Below are positions 35,010 to 44,047 of a DNA stretch of 64,000 nt, in pieces. Under the pieces are notes generated by a model. It was given only the letters and a program-made list of their open reading frames with translations, was not told the DNA's origin and ran no database searches. The stretch comes from Sphingomonas folli. Lineage in GTDB: Bacteria > Pseudomonadota > Alphaproteobacteria > Sphingomonadales > Sphingomonadaceae. Where the stretch lies: contig NZ_JAHXZL010000011.1 of NCBI RefSeq assembly GCF_019429525.1, positions 124,001-188,000 on the forward strand, given 5' to 3'. The number at the start of each line of letters is the position of its first letter. Position 1 is the stretch's first letter. The position numbers were made by a program, and so were the translations under genes.

Positions 35010-37073
35010 GTGAAGATGCTCAGCCACGCGCGCCAGGCGGCGCTGCCCGCCGCGATCCTGCTGCTCGTCGTCCTCATGGTGGTGCCGATCCCGGCCTTCA
35101 TGCTGGACGTGTTCTTCATCATGAACATCACGATCAGCCTCGCGGTGCTGATGGTGGCGCTCAACGCCGAGAAGCCGCTCGACTTCTCGTCCTTCCCGAC
35201 GGTGCTGCTGTTCGCCACGCTGTTCCGGCTCGGCCTCAACGTCGCCTCGACCCGCATCGTGCTGGTCCACGGCCACACCGGCTCGGCCGCGGCGGGGCAC
35301 GTGATCGAGGCGTTCGGCTCCTTCGTGATCGGCGGCGACTATGTCGTCGGCCTGTTCGTCTTCGCGATCATCGTCATCATCAACCTGATCGTGGTCACCA
35401 AGGGCGCCGGCCGCGTCTCCGAGGTGTCGGCGCGCTTCACGCTCGACGCGCTGCCCGGCAAGCAGATGGCGATCGACGCCGATCTCAACGCCGGCCTGAT
35501 CACTCCCGACGACGCCAAGAAGCGCCGCGTCGAGGTCGCCACCGAGGCCGATTTCTACGGCTCGATGGACGGCTCGTCCAAGTTCGTGAAGGGCGACGCG
35601 GTCGCCGGCCTGCTGATCCTCGCCGCCAACATCGTCGGCGGGCTGATCCTCGGGCCCGTCAGCCACGGGCTGACGATCGCCAAGGCGGCGCAGACCTACA
35701 CGATGCTCGCGATCGGCGACGCGCTGGTGGCGCAGGTGCCCGCGCTGCTGCTCTCGATCGCCGCCGCCGCGATCGTCACCCGCGTCAGCTCGGACAAGGA
35801 CCTCGCCGGCCAGATCGGCGGCCAGTTCGGCTCCGCGCGGACCTGGACGCCGGTGGCGGTGATCCTCACCCTGCTCGGGCTGCTGCCCGGCATGCCGCAC
35901 TTCGTCATCCTGCCGCTCGCCGCCACCGCCGGTTTCGCCGCGTGGAAGCTGCACCAGAACGCCAAGCGCCCCAAGTTCGTCGAGGCCCCCGCCCCGGTCG
36001 AGCAGCCCGACCCGTCGAAGATCGGCTGGGACGAGGTGACCGAGGCGATGATGGTCAACCTCGACGTCGGCTACGGCCTGGTGCCGCTGGTCGACGAGCG
36101 CCGCGGCGCGCCGCTGATGAGCCGCCTCACCGGCGTGCGCCGCCAGCTGAGCAAGGAGCTGGGCTTCGTGGTGCCGCAGGTGCGCGTGCGCGACGACATC
36201 AACCTGGCGCCTTATACCTATCGCGTGATGCTCGGCGGCGTGTGCGTCGGCGAGGACCAGGTCTCGCCCGACGAGATGCTGGCGCTCGACACCGGCCAGG
36301 GCTTCGGCGAGCTGATCGGCAAGAAGGCCAAGGACCCGACCTTCGGGCTCGACGCGACCTGGATCTCGCCGGGCGACGCCGACGCCGCGACCGGCCAGGG
36401 CTATCTGGTGGTCGACGCCGGCACGGTGATGGCGACCCATCTCAACCACGCGCTCGGCGCCAACGCCGCCGACCTGCTCGGCGCCGACGAGGTGCAGTCG
36501 CTGCTCGACGGGCTCAAGGAGCGCGCGCCGCAGCTGGTCGCCGCGCTGGCCCCGCTGCCGCAGACCGCGCTGGTGGCGGTGCTCAAGGGGCTATTGTCCG
36601 AGGGCATCCAGCTGCGCGAGTTCCGCCGCATCGCCGCCGCCATCTCGATGGCCGCGCAGAAGACGCACGACCCCGTCGAGCTGATCGAGCTGATCCGCCC
36701 CGAGCTGGGCCCGCTGATCATCGCCAAGCTGGCCGGCGTGCGCGAGCCGCTGCGCGTCATGACGCTCGAGGGCGGGCTGGAGCAGCTGCTCGGCCAGGGA
36801 CTGCGCAACGACCCGAGCCGCCAGGTGATCGAGCCCGAGCTCGGCCGACGCATCGTCGACGCGCTCCAGGCCGCCGCGCAGCCGCTGATGGCCGAGGCCA
36901 AGCCCTTCGCGCTCGTCGTGCAGCCGGCGATCCGAGTCGCCGTCCGCAAACTCATCCGCACCGTTCTCCCGGATACGCCCGTCATGAGCTTCTTCGAAGT
37001 GCCCGAGGACAAGCCCGTCGAGGTGGTCGCCATCATCGGCGGCCAGCACCAGCCGCAGGCGCTGGCGGCATGA
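35010..37073 (+). CDS. flhA: Flagellar export gate protein FlhA
   Basis: A 687-residue FHIPEP-family protein from GTG 35010 (ATG 35016 also possible), 4 bp after the previous stop. Eight membrane segments fill residues about 10-320, with the conserved loops FSSFPTVLLFATLFRLGLNVASTRIVL and RVSEVSARFTLDALPGKQMAIDADLNAG. The large cytoplasmic domain follows (about 345-687; GYGLVPLVDERRGAPLMSRLTGVRRQLSKELGFVVP). It forms the export gate ring that docks chaperone-substrate complexes and couples to the proton gradient. Confidence 0.97.
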   Translation: MKMLSHARQAALPAAILLLVVLMVVPIPAFMLDVFFIMNITISLAVLMVALNAEKPLDFSSFPTVLLFATLFRLGLNVASTRIVLVHGHTGSAAAGHVIEAFGSFVIGGDYVVGLFVFAIIVIINLIVVTKGAGRVSEVSARFTLDALPGKQMAIDADLNAGLITPDDAKKRRVEVATEADFYGSMDGSSKFVKGDAVAGLLILAANIVGGLILGPVSHGLTIAKAAQTYTMLAIGDALVAQVPALLLSIAAAAIVTRVSSDKDLAGQIGGQFGSARTWTPVAVILTLLGLLPGMPHFVILPLAATAGFAAWKLHQNAKRPKFVEAPAPVEQPDPSKIGWDEVTEAMMVNLDVGYGLVPLVDERRGAPLMSRLTGVRRQLSKELGFVVPQVRVRDDINLAPYTYRVMLGGVCVGEDQVSPDEMLALDTGQGFGELIGKKAKDPTFGLDATWISPGDADAATGQGYLVVDAGTVMATHLNHALGANAADLLGADEVQSLLDGLKERAPQLVAALAPLPQTALVAVLKGLLSEGIQLREFRRIAAAISMAAQKTHDPVELIELIRPELGPLIIAKLAGVREPLRVMTLEGGLEQLLGQGLRNDPSRQVIEPELGRRIVDALQAAAQPLMAEAKPFALVVQPAIRVAVRKLIRTVLPDTPVMSFFEVPEDKPVEVVAIIGGQHQPQALAA

Positions 37074-37858
37074 GCGCCGAGCCGATGCGCGGCACCTTCG
37101 CCGCCGCCCAGCCCGCCGCGCCCCCCGCCGCCGCGCCCCCCGCTGCCACGACGGCGCCGCTGACCTACTCGCGCCCGCGCAAGCGCGACGAGAACGCGCT
37201 GGTGCAGCAGCACCTGCCGCTGGTCCGCCGGCTGGCGTGGCACGTCCACGGCTCGGTCTCGACCGCGATCGAGGTGGAGGACCTGGTGCAGGTCGGGCTG
37301 GTCGCGCTGGTCGAGGCGGTCGCCGCCTTCGAGGACCGCGGCCAGGTGACGCTCAAGCAATATCTCGTGACGCGGCTGCGCGGCGCGATGATCGACGAGC
37401 TGCGCCGCCACGCCGCGATGACGCGCGGCGCGATCCGCCGCAAGCGCGAGTACACCCGCGCGGTCAACCAGCTCAGCCACGAGTACGGCCGCGCCCCGAC
37501 CGACCGCGAGGTCGCCGCCAAGCTGGAGGTGACGCCCGAGAAGCTGCGCACCGATTATGTCGCGGCCGAGGCGGTGCGCTACGAGTCGATCGACGAGGTC
37601 TATGCCGACGACCAGCCGTGGTTCGCCAGCGACACGCCCGACGCCTTCGAGCAGCTGTCCGAGGCGCAGACCCGCGACCGGCTGATCGCCGCGATCGCCT
37701 CCCTGCCCGAGCGCGAGCAGATGGTGATCCAGCTGTACCACGTCGAGGAGCTGAACCTGGAGGAGATCGGCCAGGTGCTCGGCGTCGGCGCCGCGCGCGT
37801 GTGCCAGATCAAGTCGAGCGCGCACGCGCGGCTGAAGAAGGCGATGACGCGCGGCTGA
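37070..37858 (+). CDS. fliA: Flagellar sigma factor FliA (sigma-28)
   Basis: A 262-residue sigma factor overlapping flhA by 4 bp (ATGA). After an Ala/Pro-rich extension of about 35 residues come region 2 (LVRRLAWHVHGSVSTAIEVEDLVQVGLVALVEAV, RLRGAMIDELRR), region 3 (RAVNQLSHEYGRAPTDREVAAKLEVT) and region 4 (SLPEREQMVIQLYHVEELNLEEIGQVLGVGAARVCQIKSSA). It directs filament-stage genes; likely targets here are the TAAA-N15-GTCGTTT promoters of flgM and both flagellins. Confidence 0.95.
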   Translation: MSAEPMRGTFAAAQPAAPPAAAPPAATTAPLTYSRPRKRDENALVQQHLPLVRRLAWHVHGSVSTAIEVEDLVQVGLVALVEAVAAFEDRGQVTLKQYLVTRLRGAMIDELRRHAAMTRGAIRRKREYTRAVNQLSHEYGRAPTDREVAAKLEVTPEKLRTDYVAAEAVRYESIDEVYADDQPWFASDTPDAFEQLSEAQTRDRLIAAIASLPEREQMVIQLYHVEELNLEEIGQVLGVGAARVCQIKSSAHARLKKAMTRG

Positions 37859-37918
37859 GGCGGGATCGGGGCGCGGTCACGGGCGTTGCCCGGCGGCCAT
37901 GTCCGAGAGGAGCCGCCG

Positions 37919-38071
37919 ATGACCGACTCACGCCAGCCCGATCCCGCCGCCGCGCCGCTCGCCGAGCCCGAGCGCGACCGCAACGCGCCGGCCGATCCGA
38001 GCGTCGACCAGCTGCCGGAGGGCGAGCCCGAGGACAATCCCGACGACCTCACCGTCCAGGGCGGGGAGTAG
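37919..38071 (+). CDS. Small acidic Pro-rich protein, unknown
   Basis: A 50-residue frame from ATG 37919 behind GAGAGGAG. It is rich in Asp, Glu and Pro (DPAAAPLAEPERDRNAPAD, LPEGEPEDNPDDLTVQGGE), with no hydrophobic segment, so likely disordered. Good ribosome site and codon pattern favour a real gene. It follows fliA by 60 bp; any flagellar link is unproven. Confidence 0.6.
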   Translation: MTDSRQPDPAAAPLAEPERDRNAPADPSVDQLPEGEPEDNPDDLTVQGGE

Positions 38072-38085
38072 CGTATCCGCTCCAT

Positions 38086-38229
38086 ATCCTCCCCGGCACG
38101 GGGAGGGGGACCGCGACGCGCAGCGGCGTGGTGGAGGGGGGCTTCCGCATACGATCGGGTGCGCGCGCGGAGAGCCCCCTCCACCACCGCGCCGCGCGCG
38201 GCGGTCCGCCTCCCCGTGCCGGGGAGGAT
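38086..38229. repeat. Long palindromic repeat (TCCTCCCCGGCACGGGG type)
   Basis: ATCCTCCCCGGCACGGGGAG and CTCCCCGTGCCGGGGAGGAT bound the element. Inner arms GTGGTGGAGGGGGGCT and AGCCCCCTCCACCACC pair. It separates the small acidic gene from flagellin copy 1. Confidence 0.88.
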
Positions 38230-38249
38230 TTCACTGTCCCGCTCTCGAC

Positions 38250-38284
38250 GAACGAGAACCCCCGCCAGCATCGCTGACGGGGGC
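38250..38284 (-). terminator. Terminator hairpin after flagellin copy 1
   Basis: CCCCCGCCAGC and GCTGACGGGGG (38259-38283) form an 11-bp stem with a 3-base loop. On the minus strand it is followed by GGTTCTCGTTC. Nearly the same hairpin follows the second flagellin. Confidence 0.75.
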
Positions 38285-38362
38285 CCCGCACCTTCACTCT
38301 CCTCACCCCGGCGCCGGCCCCGCCATGTTCGGGGGCGAGGGACCGGCGACGGGCGTCGGCGA

Positions 38363-39193
38363 TTAGCCGAGCAGCTTCATCACGCCCTGCTGCGACTGGT
38401 TGGCCTGCGCCAGCATCGCGGTCGAGGCCTGGTTGAGGATCTGCGACTTGGCGAGCGCGGTCGTCTCGGTCGAGAAGTCGGCGTCCTCGATGCGGCTGCG
38501 CGCGTCGGTCAGGTTGGTCACGTTGGCGGTCGCGTTGTTCACCGCCGACTCGAGGCGGTTCTGCGACGAACCCAGCGAGGCGCGCGCGCCCGACACCTCG
38601 GCGATCGCCGAGTCATACTGCGCCAGCGTCGCGTTGTTGGCGGCGGTGGCGTCGGCGAAGGTCAGGTCGGTCACCGCCTTGAGCGAGCCGCCGGCGGCCC
38701 CGAAGTCGATCGACTTCAGCGTGACGGTGTCGGCGGCGTTCGCGCCGGTCTGGATGGTGAAGCCGGTCGCCGCGGTGGCGTCGAACAGCTTCTTGCCGTT
38801 GAACGAGGTGTTAGTGACGATCGAGCTGATCTGGTCCTTCAGCGCCGACTGCTCGGCACGGATCGACGACACGTCCGAGGCGGCATAGGTGCCGTTGCTC
38901 GCCTGCACCGTCAGCTCGCGCATGCGCTGCAGCATGTTCGAGACCTCGCCGAGCGCGCCTTCCGCGGTCTGCGCCATCGAGATGCCGTCGTTGGCGTTGC
39001 GGATGCCCTGGCTCATGCCGCGGATCTGCGAGGTCATCGAGTTGCTGATCGCGAGGCCGGCGGCGTCGTCCTTCGCCGAGTTGATGCGCTTGCCGGTCGA
39101 GAGGCGCTCCATCGAGACCGACAGCGCCTTGTTCGCCATGTTGGAGGCGGTGGTGGCGCGCAGCGCCGAGGTGTTCGAGTTGATCACGGTCAT
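38363..39193 (-). CDS. Flagellin (copy 1)
   Basis: A 276-residue flagellin starting MTVINSNTSALRATTASNMANKAL, with LSTGKRINSAKDDAAGLAI and the C-terminal ASTAMLAQANQSQQGVMKLLG. It is compact: D0/D1 domains are complete but the exposed D2/D3 region is only about 60 residues. It is nearly identical to copy 2 outside residues about 98-205. GGAGA precedes the start. The shared sigma-28-type promoter lies 71 bp upstream. Confidence 0.95.
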   Translation of the reverse strand: MTVINSNTSALRATTASNMANKALSVSMERLSTGKRINSAKDDAAGLAISNSMTSQIRGMSQGIRNANDGISMAQTAEGALGEVSNMLQRMRELTVQASNGTYAASDVSSIRAEQSALKDQISSIVTNTSFNGKKLFDATAATGFTIQTGANAADTVTLKSIDFGAAGGSLKAVTDLTFADATAANNATLAQYDSAIAEVSGARASLGSSQNRLESAVNNATANVTNLTDARSRIEDADFSTETTALAKSQILNQASTAMLAQANQSQQGVMKLLG

Positions 39194-39263
39194 GCGACTA
39201 TCTCCATCTGCCCGGCCCGCTCGCCGCCCCCGAATGTGCAGGTGGCCGTGCCGTCATCCCCTG

Positions 39264-39289
39264 AAACGACCGTGTCGGCGGGAGTTTTA
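39264..39289 (-). promoter_or_regulatory. Sigma-28-type promoter of flagellin copy 1
   Basis: On the minus strand TAAA (39289-39286), 15 bases, then GTCGTTT (39270-39264). Same spacing and boxes as at flgM and flagellin copy 2. Confidence 0.8.
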
Positions 39290-39312
39290 GCGCTTTCGCG
39301 GGCTACCCGAAG

Positions 39313-39447
39313 ATCCTCCCCGGCACGGGGAGGGGGACCATGCGCAGCATGGTGGAGGGGGGCTTCCGCATGCGAGCGGTGCGTGGGCGGAGAACCCCCT
39401 CCACCACGCCCTTCGGGCGCGGTCCCCCTCCCCGTCCCGGGGAGGAT
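39313..39447. repeat. Long palindromic repeat (TCCTCCCCGG type)
   Basis: ATCCTCCCCGGCACGGGGAG on the left, CTCCCCGTCCCGGGGAGGAT on the right. Inner GGTGGAGGGGGGCT and CCCCCTCCACCACG pair. It lies between the two flagellin genes, upstream of the copy 1 promoter. Confidence 0.87.
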
Positions 39448-39457
39448 TTTCCCCACA

Positions 39458-39491
39458 TACGAAGAACCCCCGCCAGCGTCGCTGACGGGGG
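39458..39491 (-). terminator. Terminator hairpin after flagellin copy 2
   Basis: CCCCCGCCAGC and GCTGACGGGGG (39467-39491) pair; the minus-strand continuation is GTTCTTCGTATG. It is the duplicate of the hairpin at 38259. Confidence 0.75.
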
Positions 39492-39570
39492 CCCCGCACC
39501 TTCATCATCCTCACCCCGGCGCCGGCCCCGCCATGTTCGGGGGCGAGGGGCCGGTGCCGCGGCGGTCGGC

Positions 39571-40398
39571 TTAGCCGAGCAGCTTCATCACGCCCTGCTG
39601 CGACTGGTTGGCCTGCGCCAGCATCGCGGTCGAGGCCTGGTTGAGGATCTGCGACTTCGCCAGCGCGGTGGTCTCGGTCGAGAAGTCGGCGTCCTCGATG
39701 CGGCTGCGCGCGTCGGTCAGGTTGGTCACGTTGGCGGTGGCGTTGTTCACCGCCGACTCGAGCCGGTTCTGCGACGAACCCAGCGAGGCGCGCGCGCCCG
39801 AGACCTCGGCGATCGCGTCATCATAGTTCGCCAGCGTGGCGCTGGTGCCGGCGGCGTCGAACGGCAGCGCGGTGACGACCGCGAGCTTCGAGCTGCCGCC
39901 CGCCGAGAAGTCGACCGAGCTCAGCGTGACGGTGTCGCCGCTGTTCGCGCCGGTCTGGATCGAGAAGCCCGTCGCCGCGGTGGCGTCGAACAGCTTCTTG
40001 CCGTTGAACGAGGTGTTGGTGACGATCGAGCTGATCTGGTCCTTCAGCGCGGCCTGCTCCGAGCGGATCGACGTCGTGTCCGTCGCCGAATACGTGCCGT
40101 TGGCGGCCTGCACCGTCAGCTCGCGCATGCGCTGGAGCATGTTCGAGACCTCGCCGAGCGCGCCTTCCGCGGTCTGCGCCATCGAGATGCCGTCGTTCGA
40201 GTTGCGGATGCCCTGGCTCATGCCGCGGATCTGCGAGGTCATCGAGTTGCTGATCGCGAGGCCGGCGGCGTCGTCCTTCGCCGAGTTGATGCGCTTGCCG
40301 GTCGACAGGCGCTCCATCGAGACCGACAGCGCCTTGTTCGCCATGTTCGAAGCGGTGGTCGCGCGCAGGGCCGAGGTGTTCGAGTTGATCACGGTCAT
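39571..40398 (-). CDS. Flagellin (copy 2)
   Basis: A 275-residue flagellin, tandem paralogue of copy 1 with identical N-terminal (to about residue 69) and C-terminal (from about residue 206) blocks. Differences cluster in the exposed region (SSVDFSAGGSSKLAVVTALP versus KSIDFGAAGGSLKAVTDLTF). Like copy 1 it lacks large outer domains. Its own sigma-28-type promoter lies 71 bp upstream and its own terminator downstream, so the two are separate transcription units. Confidence 0.95.
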   Translation of the reverse strand: MTVINSNTSALRATTASNMANKALSVSMERLSTGKRINSAKDDAAGLAISNSMTSQIRGMSQGIRNSNDGISMAQTAEGALGEVSNMLQRMRELTVQAANGTYSATDTTSIRSEQAALKDQISSIVTNTSFNGKKLFDATAATGFSIQTGANSGDTVTLSSVDFSAGGSSKLAVVTALPFDAAGTSATLANYDDAIAEVSGARASLGSSQNRLESAVNNATANVTNLTDARSRIEDADFSTETTALAKSQILNQASTAMLAQANQSQQGVMKLLG

Positions 40399-40468
40399 GA
40401 TGTATCTCCGTCTGCTCGGCCCGTCCCGCCGCCCCCGAATGAGCAGGTGGCCGCGCCGTCACCGCCTC

Positions 40469-40494
40469 AAACGACCGGGTCTGGCGAAGCTTTA
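40469..40494 (-). promoter_or_regulatory. Sigma-28-type promoter of flagellin copy 2
   Basis: On the minus strand TAAA (40494-40491), 15 bases, then GTCGTTT (40475-40469), at the same distance from the start codon as in copy 1. Confidence 0.8.
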
Positions 40495-40598
40495 GCGAAA
40501 ATCTTTGACCCTGATCGGCGAGCCGCCGCCGGCGCCCCGATCCCTCCCCTACGTACGCGCGCGCGTGACGCGGACGCTCGCGCCCCCGGAAAAAACCT

Positions 40599-40620
40599 GC
40601 CGGCCGCCGGCAATTATACT
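40599..40620 (+). promoter_or_regulatory. Palindrome plus -10 box before the FlbD-like gene
   Basis: TGCCGGCCGCCGGCAA (40599-40614 region) carries the same CCGGCAA/TTGCCGG half-sites as the cluster at 31101. It is followed at once by TATACT, a good -10 box. A bound regulator would cover the promoter spacer, which suggests autorepression, as Caulobacter FlbD represses fliF. Confidence 0.55.
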
Positions 40621-40675
40621 CCGCGTTAACCACTGGGAGCGCATTCAAGCCTTCGAGATTCGAGGGATATTTCCG

Positions 40676-41946
<1,271 letters not shown>

Positions 41947-41950
<4 letters not shown>

Positions 41951-42303
41951 GCGCGGTGGGAGGCGTCGGCGGCATCGACCGCGTGATGGCGCTGCGCGCG
42001 CAGATCCTCGAGCGCAACGCCGCGCTGAGCCGCGCCGGCGCGGCCGCCCCGGCCGCCGCGCCCGAGGGCGCGTCGAGCAGCGCGACCAGCTTCGCCGACA
42101 CGATGCAGTCGGCGCTCGCCAAGGTGAACGACGGCCAGCAGAAGGCCTCGGCGCTGAGCGAGCAGTATGAGCGCGGCGAGACGGTCGACATCGCCAAGGT
42201 GATGCTGGCGCGCCAGGAGGCCTCGGTGGGCTTCGAGGCGACGCTGCAGGTCCGCAACAAGATCCTGTCTGCGTACAAGGATATCATGAGCATGCCGGTC
42301 TGA
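41947..42303 (+). CDS. fliE: Flagellar hook-basal body protein FliE
   Basis: A 118-residue protein overlapping the regulator stop by 4 bp (ATGA). It contains TSFADTMQSALAKVNDGQQKASALSEQYERGETVDIAKVMLARQEASVGFEATLQVRNKILSAYKDIMSMPV, wherein the conserved FliE C-terminal helix region is complete. FliE links the MS ring to the rod. Start chosen for the overlap. Confidence 0.94.
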
Positions 42304-42304
42304 C

Positions 42305-44047
42305 ATGAGCAACGCTCTCACCCCCTCGCCGCAGAACCCCGCGCCGATCACGCTGGTGCCGGAGAAGTTCGCCAACCCGCTGCGCCAGATCCAGGGCGTG
42401 TTCGCGCAGCCCGCGGTCCGCCGCGCCGGGCCGATGGCGCTGATGGTCGGCCTGGTCGGCGCCGCCGGCCTGGCCTGGTCGGCGCTGTCGACCCCGCCGC
42501 AGAAGGTGCTGTTCTCGGGTCTCCCCGACTCGGACAAGGCCGCGGTGACCAGCGCGCTCAGCGCCGCCAACATCACCAGCCACGTCGATTCCTCGTCGGA
42601 CGCGCTGACCGTCAACGAGGAGGATTTCAGCAAGGCGCGGATGCTGCTCGCCGGCCAGGGCCTGCCCAAGGCGGCGCCGGGCGGCTACGCCATCCTCGAC
42701 CAGCTGCCGATGGGCGTCAGCCGCGCGGTCGAGGGCGAGCGGCTGCGCCAGGCGCGCGAGACCGAGCTCGCCCGCTCGATCCAGGAGATCGACGCGGTCG
42801 CCGAGGCGCGCGTCCACCTCGCCATGCCCGAGGCCAGCGTGTTCGTGCGCGACAATGCCGCGCCCTCGGCCTCGGTGGTGCTCAAGCTGCAGGGCGGACG
42901 CTCGCTGAGCGACTCGCAGGTCAGCTCGATCGTCAACCTGGTCGCCTCCTCGGTGCCGGGGATGAAGCCCGATTCGGTCACCGTGGTCGACCAGCTCGGC
43001 GGCCTGCTCACCAAGTCGGGCGACGGCGCCGACGCCGCCAACGACAAGCGCATCGAGTTCCAGCGCCGCGTCGAGGACAAATATCGCCAGCAGCTGATCC
43101 AGCTGCTCACCCCTCTGGTCGGCGCGGGCAATTTCACCGCCGAGGTGCAGGCCGACGTCAACCTCGACGAGACCAGCGCGACGCGCGAGAGCTACGACAA
43201 GGACGGCCGCCTGCGCGCCGAGACCGGCAATTGGACCGGCAACATGGCGAGCGGCCAGGCGCCCGCGGGCATCCCCGGCGCGCTGAGCAACACGCCACCC
43301 CCCGCCTCGCAGCTCTCGACGCCGCAGCCCGCCACCGGCGCGCCCGGCACCCCGCAGCCGCAGCCCTCGCCCGGCGGCCCGGCGCCCGACGCCAACAAGC
43401 AGACCGACTCGTTCCAGCGCGCCTACGACCTCAACAAGGAGGTCTCGGTCACCCGCGCGGCGCCGGGCAACATCAAGCGGCTGTCGGTCGCGGTGCTGCT
43501 GCGCGACCCCGAGAAGGGCAAGCGCACCGCGATGGAGATCAACCAGATCAACGATCTGGTGAAGAGCGCGGTCGGCTTCGACCAGAGCCGCAACGACAAT
43601 GTCACGGTGATCAGCCGCAAGTTCGCCGACGCCACCGACGCGAACGACGCGCCGAAATGGTACGACAACGCCTGGCTGCCGGTGCTGGCGCGCAACCTCA
43701 CCGCGCTGATCATCGCGCTGCTGGTGCTGCTGCTCGGCGTGCGCCCGATCGCCAAGGCGCTGATGAAGAAGCGCGAGGACGCCAGCCCCGAGAAGCTCGC
43801 CGCGCCGACCGCGACGCCGGGCGCGCCGCTGCTCGGCGAGGACGGCCAGCCGCTGCTCGGCGCCGACGGCCAGCCGCTGACCGCCGAGGCGGGCATCGCG
43901 GTGGCGCCGCCGGTCAGCCTCGACCAGATCGAGACCAGCCGCAGCTACGAGGAGCGGATCGGCGCGGTGCGCGGCTTCACCCGCGACAACCCCGCGCGCG
44001 CGGCGCTGGCGGTGCGTGACATGATCACCGCCGAGGCCAAGTCGTGA
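42305..44047 (+). CDS. fliF: Flagellar MS-ring protein FliF
   Basis: A 580-residue protein with two membrane helices (about residues 41-60 and 458-480: NLTALIIALLVLLLGVRPIAKAL). Between them are the YscJ-like ring domains (VLFSGLPDSDKAAVTSALSAANI, RVHLAMPEASVFVRDNAAPSASVVLKLQGG). The C-terminal tail is the FliG-binding segment. The periplasmic part carries a Pro/Gln-rich stretch at about 315-360. The MS ring is the base on which the motor and export apparatus assemble. Confidence 0.96.
   Translation: MSNALTPSPQNPAPITLVPEKFANPLRQIQGVFAQPAVRRAGPMALMVGLVGAAGLAWSALSTPPQKVLFSGLPDSDKAAVTSALSAANITSHVDSSSDALTVNEEDFSKARMLLAGQGLPKAAPGGYAILDQLPMGVSRAVEGERLRQARETELARSIQEIDAVAEARVHLAMPEASVFVRDNAAPSASVVLKLQGGRSLSDSQVSSIVNLVASSVPGMKPDSVTVVDQLGGLLTKSGDGADAANDKRIEFQRRVEDKYRQQLIQLLTPLVGAGNFTAEVQADVNLDETSATRESYDKDGRLRAETGNWTGNMASGQAPAGIPGALSNTPPPASQLSTPQPATGAPGTPQPQPSPGGPAPDANKQTDSFQRAYDLNKEVSVTRAAPGNIKRLSVAVLLRDPEKGKRTAMEINQINDLVKSAVGFDQSRNDNVTVISRKFADATDANDAPKWYDNAWLPVLARNLTALIIALLVLLLGVRPIAKALMKKREDASPEKLAAPTATPGAPLLGEDGQPLLGADGQPLTAEAGIAVAPPVSLDQIETSRSYEERIGAVRGFTRDNPARAALAVRDMITAEAKS

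Noticed and set aside
40611..40630. Possible CtrA box (TTATACTCCGCGTTAACC) before the FlbD-like gene
   Set aside because: The spacing is 8 rather than 7 bases and the first half is TTAT instead of TTAA. Too weak to claim.
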